A stretch of DNA of 64,000 nt, from contig NC_044572.1 in the NCBI RefSeq assembly GCF_901933205.1, positions 35,185,501 through 35,249,500 of the forward strand, given 5' to 3'. A program made the position numbers and the translations under genes. The notes beneath the pieces are model-generated. The model was not told where the DNA came from. It saw only the letters and a program-made list of their open reading frames with translations, and ran no database searches. Position 1 is the first letter of the stretch; the number at the start of each line of letters is the position of its first letter. This DNA comes from Camarhynchus parvulus. Its lineage: Eukaryota; Chordata; Aves; Passeriformes; Thraupidae. Of the stretch, positions 1 through 12,477 are shown piece after piece.

Positions 1-1408
1 GTACTTCTCTGAAAGCTGTAATTTGGTACTGCAATAATCTTTTATAAAGCTCAAGAATCTGACTGCTACAATAAAATTACTTCTCAGAAAAATAACTTTA
101 TCATCCCACATCAAATAGATGTTGACTTTTAAAGTCAACTTATTTTCCTGGCCTGGTTTGCCAAAATAACCTGAAGACATTCAGCACAAAATAATTAATA
201 GTTTTACAAAGCTACAAATTATGTGAAAACTGGCTCACCAACAACAGCTTTCAGTTGCTCTTTTTAAAGAAAAAAACTACAAAAAATAAAGATTTTTAAT
301 GAACTATTGTGATCTTGAAGCACTTATAACAAGTTAGTGTTCAAGTAGTGCCAAAACCTATAAAAGTACAACTGAATTTGCTCTTTTCTCTGTCTTCTCT
401 GTCAATTGAAAAACAAAACAATAGGTTTATAATGAAAGTGCAGCACTCACTAGGAAGCAGTGGGTGATAAAAAGGATTGGTGTGAGAAAAAGAGGGTGAA
501 AGTAAGGGTCTGTCTTGAAATTTAACTGATGTTTATTGAACTAAGCCAATATTTGCTCTTCACACTTCTCTTTTAATTGCTGTTCACTTAATGCCCTGCA
601 TCTTTTTCTCAGGGAAAGCTAGAAATGCAGCTAACATTGCAGATAAAAACCCTTTGGGTTTAATACAAGTTTCCAAAATGTTCATTAGTAGTTATTGTTG
701 ATCTCAATTAAGATTTATACCAGATGACAAAGATCTGAAGGAGATATTCCTGTGTAGAGCAAGTCCTTTCCAGCAACACACCATTTAAGACATTTTAAGT
801 GATGTATGTCTGCAAACAGGTCTGCCCCAACACACTACGCAAAGTTGTTTTCTACACAATATAGTCTCTTGCTCAAAAATGTAATAATATCCAGTCATTA
901 CCATGTATAAGGTAAAAGGTGCTGCATGAGAGGTCAGCTGCCACCAATACAGATCCTCTTTGCAAGAAACTGGAGCAACATTCAAGCAGATATTAAGGAT
1001 ATTAAGCTTCAGTGAGACCAAGCAGTCAGCTCTGACACCAGAAGAGCATTCACCTCATGCTGTGGTGAGTAGCATTCAGCTGTAAAATTTGCCTTGTATT
1101 GATTTGGCTCAGAAACTTCAGCTTGATCAGGCCAAACCTTCACCCAGGAGCATAATTGCTGTGTTCATACTCAGCATGGCCATGCTAGCAAGCAAGGATG
1201 GAGCAAGGAACAGCACACCTTGCTTTCATCCACCTCAGTGAGGCTCCACAGATACATCACACAGACTCATCTTTCAAACACTTTCTGTCTTCAAGAGCTT
1301 TGTTGCTATAGCTGTCAGGCTCTCTGAAGCTCAGACATGATCAAAGTGTTGTACAGGGTGAAGACTAAACCTCTCCTAATTCCCAATTTTTCAAGCATAC
1401 CTGAGATT

Positions 1409-1464
1409 GTCCTAGATTAATATTATGATTATTAATGTCCTAGATTAATAGTACCATCATTAAT
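1409..1464. repeat. 28-bp imperfect tandem duplication
   Basis: GTCCTAGATTAATA begins at 1409 and again at 1437, and both copies continue into an AT-rich segment ending ATTAA. Confidence 0.7.
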
Positions 1465-4291
1465 GCTAGTAATAATCAACATAATGCTTTCAAGACAGCA
1501 CAGGCGTCCACAAAAACAAGTGTGGTAGTGTCAACACTAGGGTTTCATCTCAGACCTCCACAGCAGTTTGGTCAGAACATCAGTTTTATTGATCATATAG
1601 CCTGATCCTTCTGCCCTCACTTCTTTGGCTTCTTCAGATTAAAGCTGGTCTTCAGCACGTGCTTTAGGTTGCAGAAATACAGGCTGCTAAACTCCTTGCT
1701 GCTAAGTTTGGACTACATTCTGGTGATGACAGCATTTTCTTTAATATTAATCTTACAAAAGATATTTGAGCTGCTTTTAAGGTCCAGAGAGCACATTAAA
1801 CCTTTTATGAAGACACATAATGTGGTTTTGTGTATTAAAGGATGACTATTCCTCACTATATTTTGTGCTTTTATAAAACAGAAACCCAGCTGTGCTAATA
1901 TTGCTGAACTATTTCAGTAACATTTAAAGATTTCAATAAACCTGTTTTCATTGCACCCAGAAAGAGTAAGTGAACTAATCTGCAAGAAACATTTACAATA
2001 AAAAACAGAGAGCCAACATATGAGCAAGGATCCTCAGATTTGGATCAAGGCTCTCTCATTAGGAAAGGAAGAATATATGGAATGGGCCATGTATAATTTA
2101 TTCTCAACTCTTCCATATTTTAAATGGAGTGGCAAAAGAAAGCTCTGTTACAATTGTGAAAACTTAGTTCAGGGCTTAGTTGTTAGTTTTCAACCTGTAT
2201 TTTAACTTGAAATTAAGACGTTTCTTGTGCCTCAGACAAGCTTGTATTTCCATTTACAAATCAAGCCCAGCATCTTATGCACATAGAGACATGTGATCTC
2301 TGCACCCTGCAGAAAAGCAGTGCTTCCAAAAACAGAAATGAAAAGCAAAATTCATTCAGCTGCAGGCACAGAACAAAGACAGCAAACTGAAAGGCACAAT
2401 AATAATACTGTTCCCATCTAAGGAAACACTGAAAGGTTATTTTTCTTTTTTTATTGACAATTTGGACAGTTTTAATGCATGACTTATCAGGCAAGAGGAA
2501 GGTTGCATGTATTAAGAAATTAGAAAGCAGAGACTGTTCCTGAATATAAAGCACAAAACCATGCCAGATCCCTGTGTCCCTATCATTCGGACATTTCATT
2601 ATCAGACCTAAGTCAGATTGTTCGGCTCTTTCCTAACTAACAATGGATGATGCCAATTTATTGCTTGAAGGTGCCACATCCTACTGTGATTGTTTCTGTC
2701 CCTCCAAGCTGTGCCTGACAAGATATCCAAGAGGAGTTTGATCAGTAGCTGAAATTTAACAAGCCATGCTTAAGACTTTTCCTTTTTACATTAACTACAT
2801 ACTGAAAATTTCTCAAGAATTTACTCAAAACGGTCAAACATTGTGTCAGGGATTTGGGATGGCCTTTTTCTCCAGAAAATTTACTTTTATTTTTGAATTA
2901 TGAGAAATAGCAATTCCCTACACAGGCATAAAATCAAGTTGCACGTCAAAGCTCTACTAAGCTGTGTGCTCCCTTCAGTCATTTAACTGAACAAATGCAT
3001 AATAGGCCTGGAAGGAATTGAAAATATTTCTCTTGCTGTATGTGGGAAATTTTGAAAATTCCTGCCAACAGCTGCCAGATTGCTTTAGACTGTCTAAAAA
3101 AAAATCAGGTAGTGGCCATCAAATGAGCATTCTAAAATTCTTCAGCACTTCAAGTCCTAACAAATGGTGAGACTTCAGCTGTTACAAAAGTTTACAATCC
3201 CTTGAGCAACCAGTTCTATTTTAATTCTGTAATACACCCTTGTATGTCCAAAGTAGGTCCTGGCTTTCAAAGCAGGCATCTTTCAAAATAAGACAGGATC
3301 TTATTTTTTGCCCCATGTCATCTGAATTATGTTAATGAAAACATAGCTCTATTTAAAAACAAATCAGGGTCAGTCATCCAGAAGACAACAGATTTCAGAC
3401 TCATTTCCATCACAGGCTGCACATACAGGGAAAATTCATTATTTATACAGACTTTTCACTGAGTGGGTGTCAGTGCTCTTAATTAAGTCCCCAAGCAGTC
3501 ACAGAACTCCATCCCTTTTGTGGCTCTTATCCCAGCCTGCAGTTTAAGGTCATATTTGTAACACTCTCCATTTTGTAGGGAAGCACCTGCTCTCTTGCTC
3601 CTGTCACTGGGGCACAGACCCTTGTTAGGGGCTGCTGGCATCTAAAGCATCTTTGTGCAACACCCAAGTTCACAATGAGGAGTTGCTGACTGCAGTTTTG
3701 CTGTTTGTGAGGATGCAGCTCAGTCGCGTTCTGCGCCTCGGTCGGGTCTCGGTCCCCACACAAGGGACGCTGTCTAGCTCCTCACAGCTGCCTAATGCAC
3801 GCTGACTGCTGTCATTTCACATCAGCAACACTGTTATGTCAACAAGGAGCAACATAAAAAGCATCAAAGTAGCTTGCTGGAAGTCTCCCTGTAGTTTTAA
3901 ACATATCCCAAAAACCAGAAAATGCAACACTATCGATAGGAGTTTGCAAATGTTAGGATGTAACACAGCGCGTTGTCAGAAATCAGGCATTCACAGAGAG
4001 GCAGGTCTGGGCAGCAATTCTGTTTCTCAATCTGCTGAATTCACAGCAAAGAGAAAAATACACTATGGGGACAATGTCCATCTTCACAACTCTTCAAGTT
4101 CGTAACAAAGAAATTCTTGCTAGAAGCTTTGAACATCTAGCAAACTTTCCAACATGCAAGCTGCGTAAAGAATCCACAGTTGATGGCTTCTGAAGGAGAG
4201 GGTGGAGAGCCAAATTCAGCACCCTTTACCAAAGATACCAACCTTGGCATAAGTAAATAAATGGAGCTTAAATCATGCCATACTTTACCAG

Positions 4292-4368
4292 AAAAAAAAA
4301 AAAAAAAAAAAAAACAAAAACCAGTTTTACCAGAAAGACATTTTACCAGAAATGTCTTTCAAAACTGG
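4292..4368. repeat. Poly(A) tract with adjacent 19-bp hairpin
   Basis: A run of 23 A (4292-4314) is followed by an inverted repeat. CCAGTTTT (4321-4328) pairs with AAAACTGG (4361-4368). GAAAGACATTT (4333-4343) pairs with AAATGTCTTTC (4350-4360). The loop is TACCAG, and a 4-base bulge (ACCA) lies on one side. TTTACCAGAAA occurs three times across the tract and hairpin. Confidence 0.8.
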
Positions 4369-5691
4369 AAGAGACCTTTAAAAATCTCAAGCTCTAAGCA
4401 TTGAAAATACTATTCTGGGGAGGACAAAACTGACTGATACCAATAAAGGATTTTCATCCACCACATTTGCCTCAATACAACACCTGCCTTTTTAGACTGT
4501 TTCTGTAAGCTCTGGGACATAAGCTACTTACAGCATTATAAATGGTTTAAGTTAATTTCAGTGTTGGTTCACCTCAAAAAAGCTGAAAGTCCCGTGTAGC
4601 CAGAAATCTACTTCCTAAGTAGAGTATGATTGGAGGGTTTTCAAGATTTTGTTTTGCCTGGCTGGAAGATTTAGAGTGCATATTATGAACAAAAAGCATG
4701 TTTGGAGGTGCCTTAAATCACTAATTCTACAACAGCTTTTAGAGCAATAGTTGAAACTGTAGTAGTCTATAATCAAATCAGCCTGTCACTCCACTTCACA
4801 CAAGTTCATGTATTTATTATCTTTTAAACTAGCTTGTACAGACACATAGATTGCATCACAAAATTTACCAAGTTTACTACAGCACAATATTTTCTCTGGG
4901 TTTATTAAAGTTTCATATCCTACACATAAGGATGGCTTTTCTCAGTTCTGTGACACTTTTTCATAGGGATAGATTTACAAGCATGTGCATTCATAGCGTC
5001 AAGGCCCTAAGCTGCCTTCCATTTGAGAATCTGGTTTAATATGATTTATTTCCCCTTTAACTATCAGTACCGGAGAATTTTCTTTTTAAGGCAGATTAAT
5101 CATAGCCTGTACCGTACCGTTATTACAGTAGCACAAATAGAGATGTCAGTTTGTAGGATACATCTACCTGCAGGGAGGTTTATCTGCTCATCAGTGACTG
5201 AAACCAGCACTTACCTATCTGAGCGTAACAGTATGCTTAGAAAGGCACATGAAGGCATCTAGGTTTCAAGGTGACCATATGAAAAGGCACCTTCAAGAAA
5301 AAGATGGGGGGAAACAACCCTCCCTCGCCGCGTCTTTACAGAACAGAAGGGAAAACAGCCGCGAATAGTGAGTGCAGCCAGCGAAGACGAGAGGCCGGAC
5401 AGCCTTGCTTCCACCGGGAAGGCAAAGGACAGCCGGGGACAGCATCTGCAGATGCCAGCTCCCGGCACTGAGCCCTCCCCGCACCGCCGGCCCGGGGGAG
5501 GCGGCGGCGCAGCCCCGGAGCGGGAGGCGCGCAGACCCCGCCCGGCGGCGCGGGGACCGCCAGGTGCGCGGAGCCGCGGGGACAGCGCCCGCCCGCACCG
5601 GCTCCGGGAGAGCGGCTCTGCGCCATCCTCCCGCGACAGCCCCGCCGCTCCCTGCCGCGCCATCCCCCACGGCTCCCTCCTGCTTTGCCTC

Positions 5692-5770
5692 CCTACATCC
5701 CTCCTGGCCCCCTACATCCCTCCTCGCCTCCCTACATCCCTCCTTGCCCCCCTACATCCCTGCTCGCCTC
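5692..5770. repeat. Minisatellite, about 20-bp unit, four copies
   Basis: CCTACATCCC begins at 5692, 5711, 5731 and 5751, each followed by TCCT or TGCT and a C-rich spacer. The tract lies inside the CpG island and creates spurious long open frames in it. Confidence 0.85.
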
Positions 5771-5926
5771 CCTCTCTCCTTGCTTCCCTCCCTGTCCGCC
5801 GCCGCCGCCCGGCGCTGGCGGGGCGAGCCCCGCCGGGGAGGTCGCTGCCCGCGGACCCCGACACTTTCCCCTGCGCCGAGAAGTGACACGCTCGTCCGGC
5901 CGCGCCGCTCGGAGGAGGAAGGGGAC

Positions 5927-5967
5927 GGGGAGGCGATGGGGAGGCGATGGGGAGGCGATGGGGAGGT
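5927..5967. repeat. 11-bp tandem repeat in CpG island
   Basis: GGGGAGGCGAT is repeated three times in succession, with a diverged copy on either side. It lies just inside the candidate minus-strand donor at 6007/6008. Confidence 0.85.
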
Positions 5968-6484
5968 GCCGCCCTGCCCCGCGGCGCTGCCGGCACCGCT
6001 CCCGTACCTGAGCGCCGCTCCCGCCGCTCCCGCTCCGCTCGGCCCCGCGGCGCCCCGGCCCCGCCCCCTGCGCGCGCAGCCGCCGAGTCCCGGCCGGCGG
6101 CGGAGGGCGCGGCCCCGACCGTGCTGCGGCCGCGCCGCACCGGGGATGCTCCGGATAGCGGCCAGCCCGAGCCCGCGCCCCGTGCTTTGGGATGGCCCTG
6201 GAGCGTCCCACTGTGGTCCCGTCCCACCCGAGCCGCTCAGTGATGCTGCGGAGAGGCGTCAGCGTTCGTTCGGCATGTTGTCCCTCAGCCCGTCTTCAGG
6301 ACCGAGAGCGTGTCAAAAGAGCAGGGGCTTTTTTATTCAGTTTTAGTCTCATGACTAACTTGCGTTCCTCTGTCTCACGTAAAAGTAACTCTAGGAAGAG
6401 AACTGGGAGTTTTAAAATATGGCTGCTGCCTGCTTGACCTGTCAAACCGCTGCCTAAGGAATTCTCCAGACTTTGCCAAGCCGA

Positions 6485-6714
6485 GGAGATGAGCTCATCA
6501 GAAGTATCCCCAAGGAAAGGGTTGTTAAGGATTGGAATGGGCTGCCCAGGGAGGTGGGGAAGTCACCATCCCTGGAAATGTTCAAGAAACATCTGGGCTG
6601 GCATTTAGCACCAAGGTCTAGTTGACCTAGTTGATGAGGAAGTGATCAGTCAAATGTTGGGCTCGATGATCTTGGAGATCTTTTCCAACCTAATGAATTC
6701 TGTGATTCTATGGT
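6485..6714 (+). mobile_element. CR1 LINE 3' fragment
   Basis: The sequence GGGCTGCCCAGGGAGGT, then GATGATCTTGGAGATC, then CCAACC and ATTCTGTGATTCTATGG is the standard CR1 3' end in the plus orientation. Only the last 230 bases or so remain. Confidence 0.9.
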
Positions 6715-7422
6715 TCGTGACTGAGGAATTCCCTGCTGCTGCATGTGGAGTGTCACAGTGGGCTCCAGCCCCTCCAGCAGCTGAACTTCCAGGGATCTCT
6801 CAGCTCTTTGGATGCAGCAGCAGCACCAGCACCAGCAGGCCCAAAGCAAAGCAACACCCACTGTCCCTCTGAGGGTGGCCCCACTCACAGCACAGTGTCC
6901 CTCAGCCGTGGCATGTGGAGCAGATGGCCTGCCCTCCTTGCCAAACTTGCCCAAATGGGGCTGTCCTCTGTGCTCCATCCTCAGCGCACAACCTGTGCCT
7001 CCATGCAGAGGTAAAAATAGTTTAACTGCTGAGTATAAGCATGCAGGTCCCTGCATAAATGGTTAAACTGCTAAATACAGTCTAACACATATGGTCATAT
7101 GGTACTGGTAGAAGACAGCACCTTTATGTTTCTATCTCTGTATTCAAGGAGAAGAAGAACCTTGCTGCACATTCCACCAATTCCTGCCTTAAACCAGGCA
7201 CTTAATGTGCAGAAGAGACTGCCAAGTATGTTTGATGAGAAGATAGGAAGGTTAAAAGGAAGCAGGGGGAAACGGTCAGAGAGGCAAGGATGAGCCAGTA
7301 GAGATATTAAAGAGCATTACAAACTAGAGTATTTCAACGGGAGAGCAGAAAGAAGCAAGTATGATAGGTTGGTAAAGCTATACCACTTAAATATTGCACT
7401 GCCTGTTAGATCTGGTTTAGTA

Positions 7423-7468
7423 ACCTGGCTAAAGAGAAAACAAAAACCTGGCTAAAGAGAAAACAAAA
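7423..7468. repeat. Perfect 23-bp tandem duplication
   Basis: CCTGGCTAAAGAGAAAACA begins at 7424 and again at 7447, with the same A-rich tail. This is two uninterrupted identical units and suggests a recent duplication. Confidence 0.9.
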
Positions 7469-8381
7469 AGACAGACAGAATCTGCATATGGGATGATGCA
7501 CATTTAAAGAAAATATAGAAGGAAAAATTCTGAAACTCTATGCACCAAAAAGAATTTCCTCTCATCACCACAAACAGCACTGCGGGTCTGCATCTGTACA
7601 GAAATTGTGGATAAGCATTGGACACTGCTGCTGTCAAACTTAAATGCAGATCAAAAGTTGCAGCTTCATTATGTAACTAAGAGAGAAAATAGTTTGCTGT
7701 TCCCAGTCTCAGTGAATGTGAAACACTGTGGCATTGCACCTTTCGGGGTATGTCAGTAGCCTGAATAGGGACTACTTGGGCTCAGTGCTTTTGATTAAAA
7801 AGCTGAGCTGATCATTAGCAACACGGAAGCCCTTCATACTCTAAGGGTTTCCATTATATATTTTAAGCAAAACCTTTGCTTTCCTCTGATATCAGTTTTG
7901 CTCCATCAGAATTACATTTCAATGTGTTTTACAACAGAAAATTACTGTATATGTCCTGCTTAGGATATATGATTGAAAAGTGATCTGAATCACTGAAAAG
8001 CTGAGGACTTTATACCAATTTAATTGTAACAAGTTCAGTTGAACATAACAACCCAAATTCCTTGCTCTGGAGTTACATCAAGGATGAACTGCGTCACAGG
8101 CAGCTTACTTCTTAGAATCAGAAAGACAGCTGATGAAAAGAGCAGGTGCAATTTAGAAATGGGTTCAGATTATATCCTATTGCACACCACTTATATTACC
8201 TATATTATGCTCACTTAGATGACTAAGTCTCTTCTCTAATTACACTGGAGATGATTATGGCTGAGTATAATCTACCTAAGAATTATTAGACTGTCTACAG
8301 AATGATTACATACTGTCAACACAGAAATCCTTGATGCTTCCTTTCTGTGTAAGCTGTCATGAACTGTGCAAAGCAGCAAGG

Positions 8382-8530
8382 ATGAGTGGTTAGAGCATAG
8401 TACTGGGAATCAAGAGAGCCTGTGGTGTATGCTGTTTTGCCATAAGCTTGCTGCTTGGCTCTGGATAAATCTTGTAGCCTCACAGTAATTAAATTACCTC
8501 ACACAAGAAATGGGGAGAGCATTTACTCAG
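8382..8530 (+). mobile_element. MIR-like SINE fragment
   Basis: GAGTGGTTAGAGCATAG followed by CTGGGAATCAAGAGAGCCTG resembles the tRNA-derived head of MIR. TTGCCATAAGCTTGCTG and CTCTGGATAAATC resemble its core, and CCTCACACAAGAAATGGGGA its later part. Divergence is high, as expected for an ancient amniote SINE. Confidence 0.55.
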
Positions 8531-11500
8531 AGCTGCATCTTTAAAGTCTTTGAATGGAGATTGCTGAGTAAACAGAAAATACAGAATTATAATAATTAGG
8601 AGAAAGCCACAATGCCTATCTATTGATTATTTTCTCTTTAAAAACATAACAGCAGAATGTATGGATTTTATAAATGTTTTTTTCTTTTGTAAAAGATTGG
8701 TTTCAAATGGGATGCAAAATGAAAGAAGAAGAGCAGGAAGGACACCTCTTTAGAAAAGACAATTTCAATGAATCTTTGTTCCATGTTTTATATATGAAAG
8801 GAAGAGAACAAAAGGCAGACACTGAAATATACAGCTTAAGTTACAGTGTTTTTTGGTTTTCTTTAACCACCTCCTTAGTTGGAGATCAAAGCTAGTTCAG
8901 CAGAACTAGTGCCCCAAAATCATCAAGACGCTGCAGCACTAATCTCTGTTTCATCATTTCCAAAATATTTTCCTCTGCAAGTTCAAGACAGCAGCCATGC
9001 AGACACAGAGCAGATGGGACTAGTTTTCTCAATAAACTATGTTTTGGAGAGAAGTTGACTTAATATAGATGGTAGAAAATACCATCTAAGTGTTGAAATT
9101 ATATTAAGATGCTTAAAATGATAGATTTTGGGGGAAGGGTAGTACAGCCAAGAAAAGCTTGGTATTCATTTTTGTGATTTCAGGGCACCACCTTAGTTGT
9201 GTTTATGTCTGGTGGAACACTGATTTGGAATACCTAAAAATCAGATGAACTTGGGTTGTTCAGAAGAAATGCACTTGATTGCTAAAGGCAATCTAAGCCT
9301 ATACCCATGAAGGCATTAAATTAAATTATTCCTTTTACAGTGAGTTACGGGAAAAGAGCTCCTTTTATACAGAAGAGTAAGTAACATTGAAAATGCCTAT
9401 GAGACCTAGATGATAGTTACATCATAGGCCAGTAAATTCAACTGATGTCATAGAATGAACCTAAAGAGCAAGAAGTGTCAATGGCACTTGGGTGTTTTGG
9501 GGTATTTTGTATAGACAGAAGACTGGACCAGAGAACTGAGAGTAATTCTCCTACACTAAAGGTAGCTTCCACCCATAACAAAGAAAAAGGATGGAAGGGT
9601 GGCAGGTGCTGGATTATGATGTAAAATAAAGATGTCACTTGCTGAGTTCTGTGAATGTTCAAAATGAAAAAGATAGGAGAAATCCTGGCTACAGCCTCTT
9701 CATCCAATTATACCATTGAAGTTTAATCTATGGAAATGGCTGCAGCTGTACATAAAAAGTGACTGTAGGCACATCAGCAGGCTTAGATGCTGAGCTCTTA
9801 CTCATGCACCACAGAAGGTGATTCATATCTCTGTTACACAAGTGACAGAGCAGAACACGACTCCTCAGTGTGAGAGGGACACAGTGCTGCAAGGACTCCA
9901 GGCGTGCTGCAGCACTCTCAGTGACCAGAAACCTGTTAGGCACAGCAGCACTGAACTACACAACCAACCACTGAACCACCAACCAAGCTGCTCCATTGCC
10001 CAGTCAAGAAGGTTGCCTACTCCTGCAGTAATGTTGTATCAAAAAATCATCAGTCTCTTGCTTGGTTTTCATAAATTTTGTTGTTTTCCTTACTTTAATT
10101 CACAGAAATCTGGGACAGGGTATTTATATTTGTAACTCTGAAGTGTATCACAAGACACATTTTTTATTATTATTGGCTTTTTTATTGTGTTAGAATGCCA
10201 CTTGTAACAGTGAGGCTAAAGCACTTGACAATAGCTAAAGACTCATAATAATAAATAGTCCAGGCAGATGGACTGTCATCCTGAGAGGGTAAGGCAGTAA
10301 TGACAGTGAAGTAGCATAAAATACAGAGGCAAGAGCATTACTTTCTTATGCAATGAACATGTTTTATCTTCATCTGTGCTTCATGGTTTTTGATGCTGCC
10401 TGTACAGAAATGCTTGTAGCTGGCCAATGAACTGCAAAAGTCATCTCACTTCCCTCTGCAATAAATGTGCTACAGTAACTATGTTATTAAATTTTTATTA
10501 AAATTCAGGCATAGGGTTTTTTCTCAGCTTAGCATTGTTCATCAAATTGCAGCAATGTGAACATCAATACATAAGACAAAATACATTCTTGGTGTTATAT
10601 GGGTGATACAGGAGTTAAAGTGACTGCACACCTGCAGCAGTTTCATGTCTTATATTAGTGTGTCATGGCTAAATAATCTGTATGTGAATTGCTGCAAACT
10701 AAATCATAGCACTTGGAGAAAAGATCAGACAGTAACACAAGGGACAGCAAAATCCCCTGTATGACTTATCAGACTTATCTGGTGCAGTGCAAATAGCACT
10801 CATTCAGGGGAGGCTCTGGTTAGTAACCACAGCAACAGGTCTGCTGAGTACTCCTAGAAGTTATGTATGGGTCAGCAACCTTTTCTCTCCTCCATACATA
10901 TCATTCACAGGGGACTGTGAGCAGTGGCATGTCCTTCCTGGGCTACAGATGTTTTTGCTGCAGCATTTTCCAGTATTCCATTTTTCAACAGACTTAAAAC
11001 TTGGAGAGTTTTGGTTTTTTGTAATATGCTTTCAAGGAGTTCTGACTCCAAAAACTCTTTCTATGATGGATGGAGCCATTTTCCTTATTCATGGAAGGGT
11101 AGATAGCTGCAAGGTAAGAAGAGATGGCTGATAACAGAAATATTTCTAACTAAGATAAAACAAGTGCTTTTGGCTCCTGTAGTTCCAAAAGGATAGGAAA
11201 AATGTGTTTTCTAAAATGTTCACAAGTGAGTATCTCTGTCATAAAAGAGTCCATGTTTGCATAAATGGCCTTATCCACAAGGTACAACTGGAAGATAGTA
11301 ATTAATAGATGGTCAAAATTAGAAAGCTCACACTGTAGTGTAAGTTTCATGCTGTTGCATGTTATGTACATATTTTAACAGAGAAATGTAAATAATAAAT
11401 TACCCAGGAGTTTTTAAACTTCCTCATATTTGCTGTGGATATCAGCCAAGAAAAAGTGGATGATATGGAGAGATATTCCCCTGCTTATCTTCTCTGCTGC

Positions 11501-11580
11501 TCCCTGCCAGCCCAAGGGCCCTGGTGTTTTCTCCAAGCCTGTCTGTAGCTTTACTGGTGTGACAGCATGAGCCTGGCTGC

Positions 11581-12477
11581 TGTCGCGATCCGTCCCAGTG
11601 AATGGGTGACGCGGTGATTTTAAGGTGCAAAATAACCAGCAAAGGCACAGGGGATTTGCAGTAACAAAATCAGCAAATGCAGTTTTATTGAAAAGACCGC
11701 AACAGAAATGCGTTGGTGAGGGGAAGCTGGGGAAAAAGGAGAAGATAAGGAAAAGAGGGAGGAAAGAGGGGGATGGGTATAGCTACCGAAACGTGGTGCT
11801 GCTTTTATTCTTCGAGGTTCAGCCGTCGAAAGCTCACCAGGCCACGTCCCGGGAGATCTCAAAGGCACGGCTGAACTGGACCCCTGTTATAATATCTTTC
11901 GCTGGGGGAAGGAAGGTGGTTTCTCAGCCGAAACAACGGTCTTCAGTGGGGGAAAGTACAGAACAGGGGGGTACACAAAGTCCAAGCCAAGCAACCGGCG
12001 AGAACCATTGTTTTCATGGCTCAGTGCTCGCACCTGCGCTTACTCTGGGCAGCCTTCCGCCCCCCACTGCACACCTCCCCCGAGTTGGGTGAGGTTCAGT
12101 CCCAGTCTCTGGAAGAAGGTGCAAGGCGGGTTTCTTTGCACAGGGGGTTCTTGTCTTGATCCCTTGATGAAGAGGCCCGCATCTCTGCTCGTCTGTCACG
12201 ATGGTTGAAGGCAGGCGAGAGGGGTCTTCTCTTGGAAAAGGGGCCACCCCCACAGCTCAAACCAGCCAGGCCAAGAGGTGGGGAGAAAGTCCAGGTCCAT
12301 TGTTCAGAAAAGGGCAGAATGTCCCTTCAAGTTCAGCGTGGCGTATAACAGATAACACCTATGGAAACAGTGAGCTAAGAGGCACATAACTCCCCCCTCC
12401 ACTGGCTGGTTTTAGCTTTTCGGTGCTCATGACAATCGTGAGGCAAAAATGCAGGATATTTCAGACAGACTCTCACA
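11581..12477 (-). mobile_element. Solo LTR of an endogenous retrovirus
   Basis: The 897-bp element starts TGTCGCGATC and ends CTCACA on the plus strand, and is flanked on both sides by the 5-bp duplication GCTGC (11576-11580 and 12478-12482). On the minus strand it has a TATA-like GATATTATAACAGG (about 11884-11899), then AATAAA at 11804-11809 and again at 11684-11689 in an AATAAAACTGC context, which sets the orientation. No gag, pol, env or second LTR is nearby, so the internal part was lost by LTR-LTR recombination. Five-base duplications fit ERVL- or ERV1-type rather than 6-bp ERVK-type integration. The family name is not known to me. ORFs inside it are chance frames. Confidence 0.82.

Larger units (their letters stand above)
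1..5214. other. No recognised gene; possible SCRN1 intron 1
   Basis: This is A/T-rich unique DNA with many short stop-bounded frames and no recognisable domain. It contains a 28-bp tandem duplication (1409-1464), a 23-A tract (4292-4314) and a hairpin beside it (4321-4368). If the CpG island at 5.3-6.2 kb is the SCRN1 promoter, this is its first intron on the minus strand. Confidence 0.6.
5290..6250 (-). promoter_or_regulatory. CpG island, candidate promoter and noncoding first exon of SCRN1
   Basis: The stretch is strongly GC- and CpG-rich, with GC boxes (CCCCGCCCCC near 6059-6068) and an NRF1-like TGCGCGCGCA at 6069-6078. On the minus strand, splice donors CAG|GTACGG (exon ending 6008) and ATAG|GTAAGT (exon ending 5215) could end a first exon. 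In human the gene next to FKBP14 on this side is SCRN1, on the same strand as FKBP14, with its 5' end facing FKBP14. No SCRN1 coding sequence lies in the window, so the assignment rests on synteny. A plus-strand noncoding transcript is the alternative; CAG|GTGCGC near 5561 would be a donor. Confidence 0.5.
6715..11580. other. Intergenic, no gene recognised
   Basis: This is mostly unique A/T-rich DNA. It holds a perfect 23-bp tandem duplication (7423-7468) and a MIR-like SINE (about 8382-8530). No ORF has a recognisable domain or an exon-like splice context. Confidence 0.7.

Noticed and set aside
1..5300. SCRN1 coding exons, expected on the minus strand by synteny
   Set aside because: No recognisable SCRN1 peptide was found on the minus strand. 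Only a possible promoter is reported.
5293..6346. Several overlapping long frames on both strands, rich in P, R, A and G
   Set aside because: They coincide with the CpG island and its minisatellites. High GC removes stop codons; no domain or conserved protein was recognised.
8382..8460. tRNA-like sequence
   Set aside because: The A-box-like part resembles a tRNA, but no cloverleaf or acceptor stem can be formed and a MIR-like core follows, so it was called a SINE fragment.
11620..12253. Open frames of 60-155 codons
   Set aside because: They lie inside the solo LTR and match no protein.
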